DNA of 38,873 bases from Kiritimatiellia bacterium (GTDB taxonomy: Bacteria; Verrucomicrobiota; Kiritimatiellia; RFP12; UBA1067), in contig JAGBZX010000038.1 in assembly GCA_017628025.1 (NCBI GenBank), positions 1 through 38,873 of the forward strand, in the 5' to 3' direction. Shown here piece by piece: positions 38,772 through 38,873 of the stretch (positions are counted from its first letter, which is position 1; the number at the start of each line of letters is the position of its first letter). The notes under the pieces were generated by a model. The model searched no databases. It had not been told where the DNA came from and saw only the letters and a program-made list of their open reading frames with translations. A program made the translations under genes and the position numbers.

Positions 38772-38873
38772 TTAATTGAGAGTTTGATTCTGGCTCAGAA
38801 CGAACGCTGGTAGCGTGGATTAGGCATGCAAGTCGAACGGGATCACTGAGGTAGCAATACTGAGGTGTGAGAG
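38772..38873 (+). rRNA. rrs: 16S ribosomal RNA, 5' end only
   Basis: GAGAGTTTGATTCTGGCTCAG at 38778-38798 is the universal 5' region of 16S rRNA. By comparison with E. coli numbering the mature end falls near 38772. The following GAACGCTGG, GGATTAGGCATGCAAGTCGA and GGGATC fit PVC-group sequences, most like Kiritimatiellota; this placement is from memory of patterns and not from a search. The gene runs off the window. Confidence 0.96.

Overview
This window looks like chromosome from a member of the PVC superphylum. The best guess is Kiritimatiellota or a close relative, judged from the roughly 100 nt of 16S rRNA at the right end (GGATTAGGCATGCAAGTCGA), the gene content and the AT-leaning sequence. 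This placement is inference. No plasmid, phage, insertion sequence or CRISPR signature was seen. The highly expressed translation genes (tuf, rpl genes) use a clearly different, C-ending, AAG-rich codon set from the rest.

Layout. 1-4374: end of tuf, a structured spacer, an L33 gene interrupted by an in-frame TAA, tRNA-Trp, secE, nusG, rplK, rplA, rplJ and rplL, then a strong terminator. The usual rpoBC does not follow. 4400-11430: envelope and transport genes (C69 peptidase, a secreted His-rich repeat protein, a 3D-domain protein, a hemolysin III protein, a sodium:solute symporter, two CNNM/CorC-type proteins, PnuC on the minus strand). 11561-14690: tRNA-Thr, gltX, rsmD, an HAD phosphatase and an NYN nuclease-like gene, tightly packed. 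14705-18623: a large glycine-rich surface protein gene, apparently frameshifted, behind a promoter whose -35/-10 spacer contains an 11-G tract. 18895-28578: rpe, tadA, a bifunctional-looking glycogen debranching enzyme, a short miaA, an orphan histidine kinase, nfeD, thiN and a short RNase R, with the minus-strand nucleosidase mtnN converging on RNase R. 29236-36230: tRNA-Asp, tRNA-Gln, a GT8 glycosyltransferase and an addB-addA pair. 36251-38873: an HAD protein lacking its nucleophile (minus strand), a GC-rich mini-hairpin element, rph, trmL, and the promoter, leader and start of an rRNA operon.

Gene organisation. Most neighbours overlap by ATGA or TAATG, so translational coupling is probable. 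About eleven promoters, on both strands and including stable RNA genes, share an extended -10 (TGnTATAAT, often TTTGATATAATAC) with mostly weak -35 boxes. In at least five of them the start codon lies 7-9 nt after the -10, with no room for a Shine-Dalgarno site, which implies leaderless mRNAs.

Most notable: the poly-G promoter in front of the modular surface protein has the architecture of a slipped-strand phase-variation switch. Next are the interrupted L33 gene, the leaderless/extended -10 promoter class, a repeated mini-hairpin element placed upstream of two promoters, and the HAD protein with Tyr in place of its catalytic Asp.
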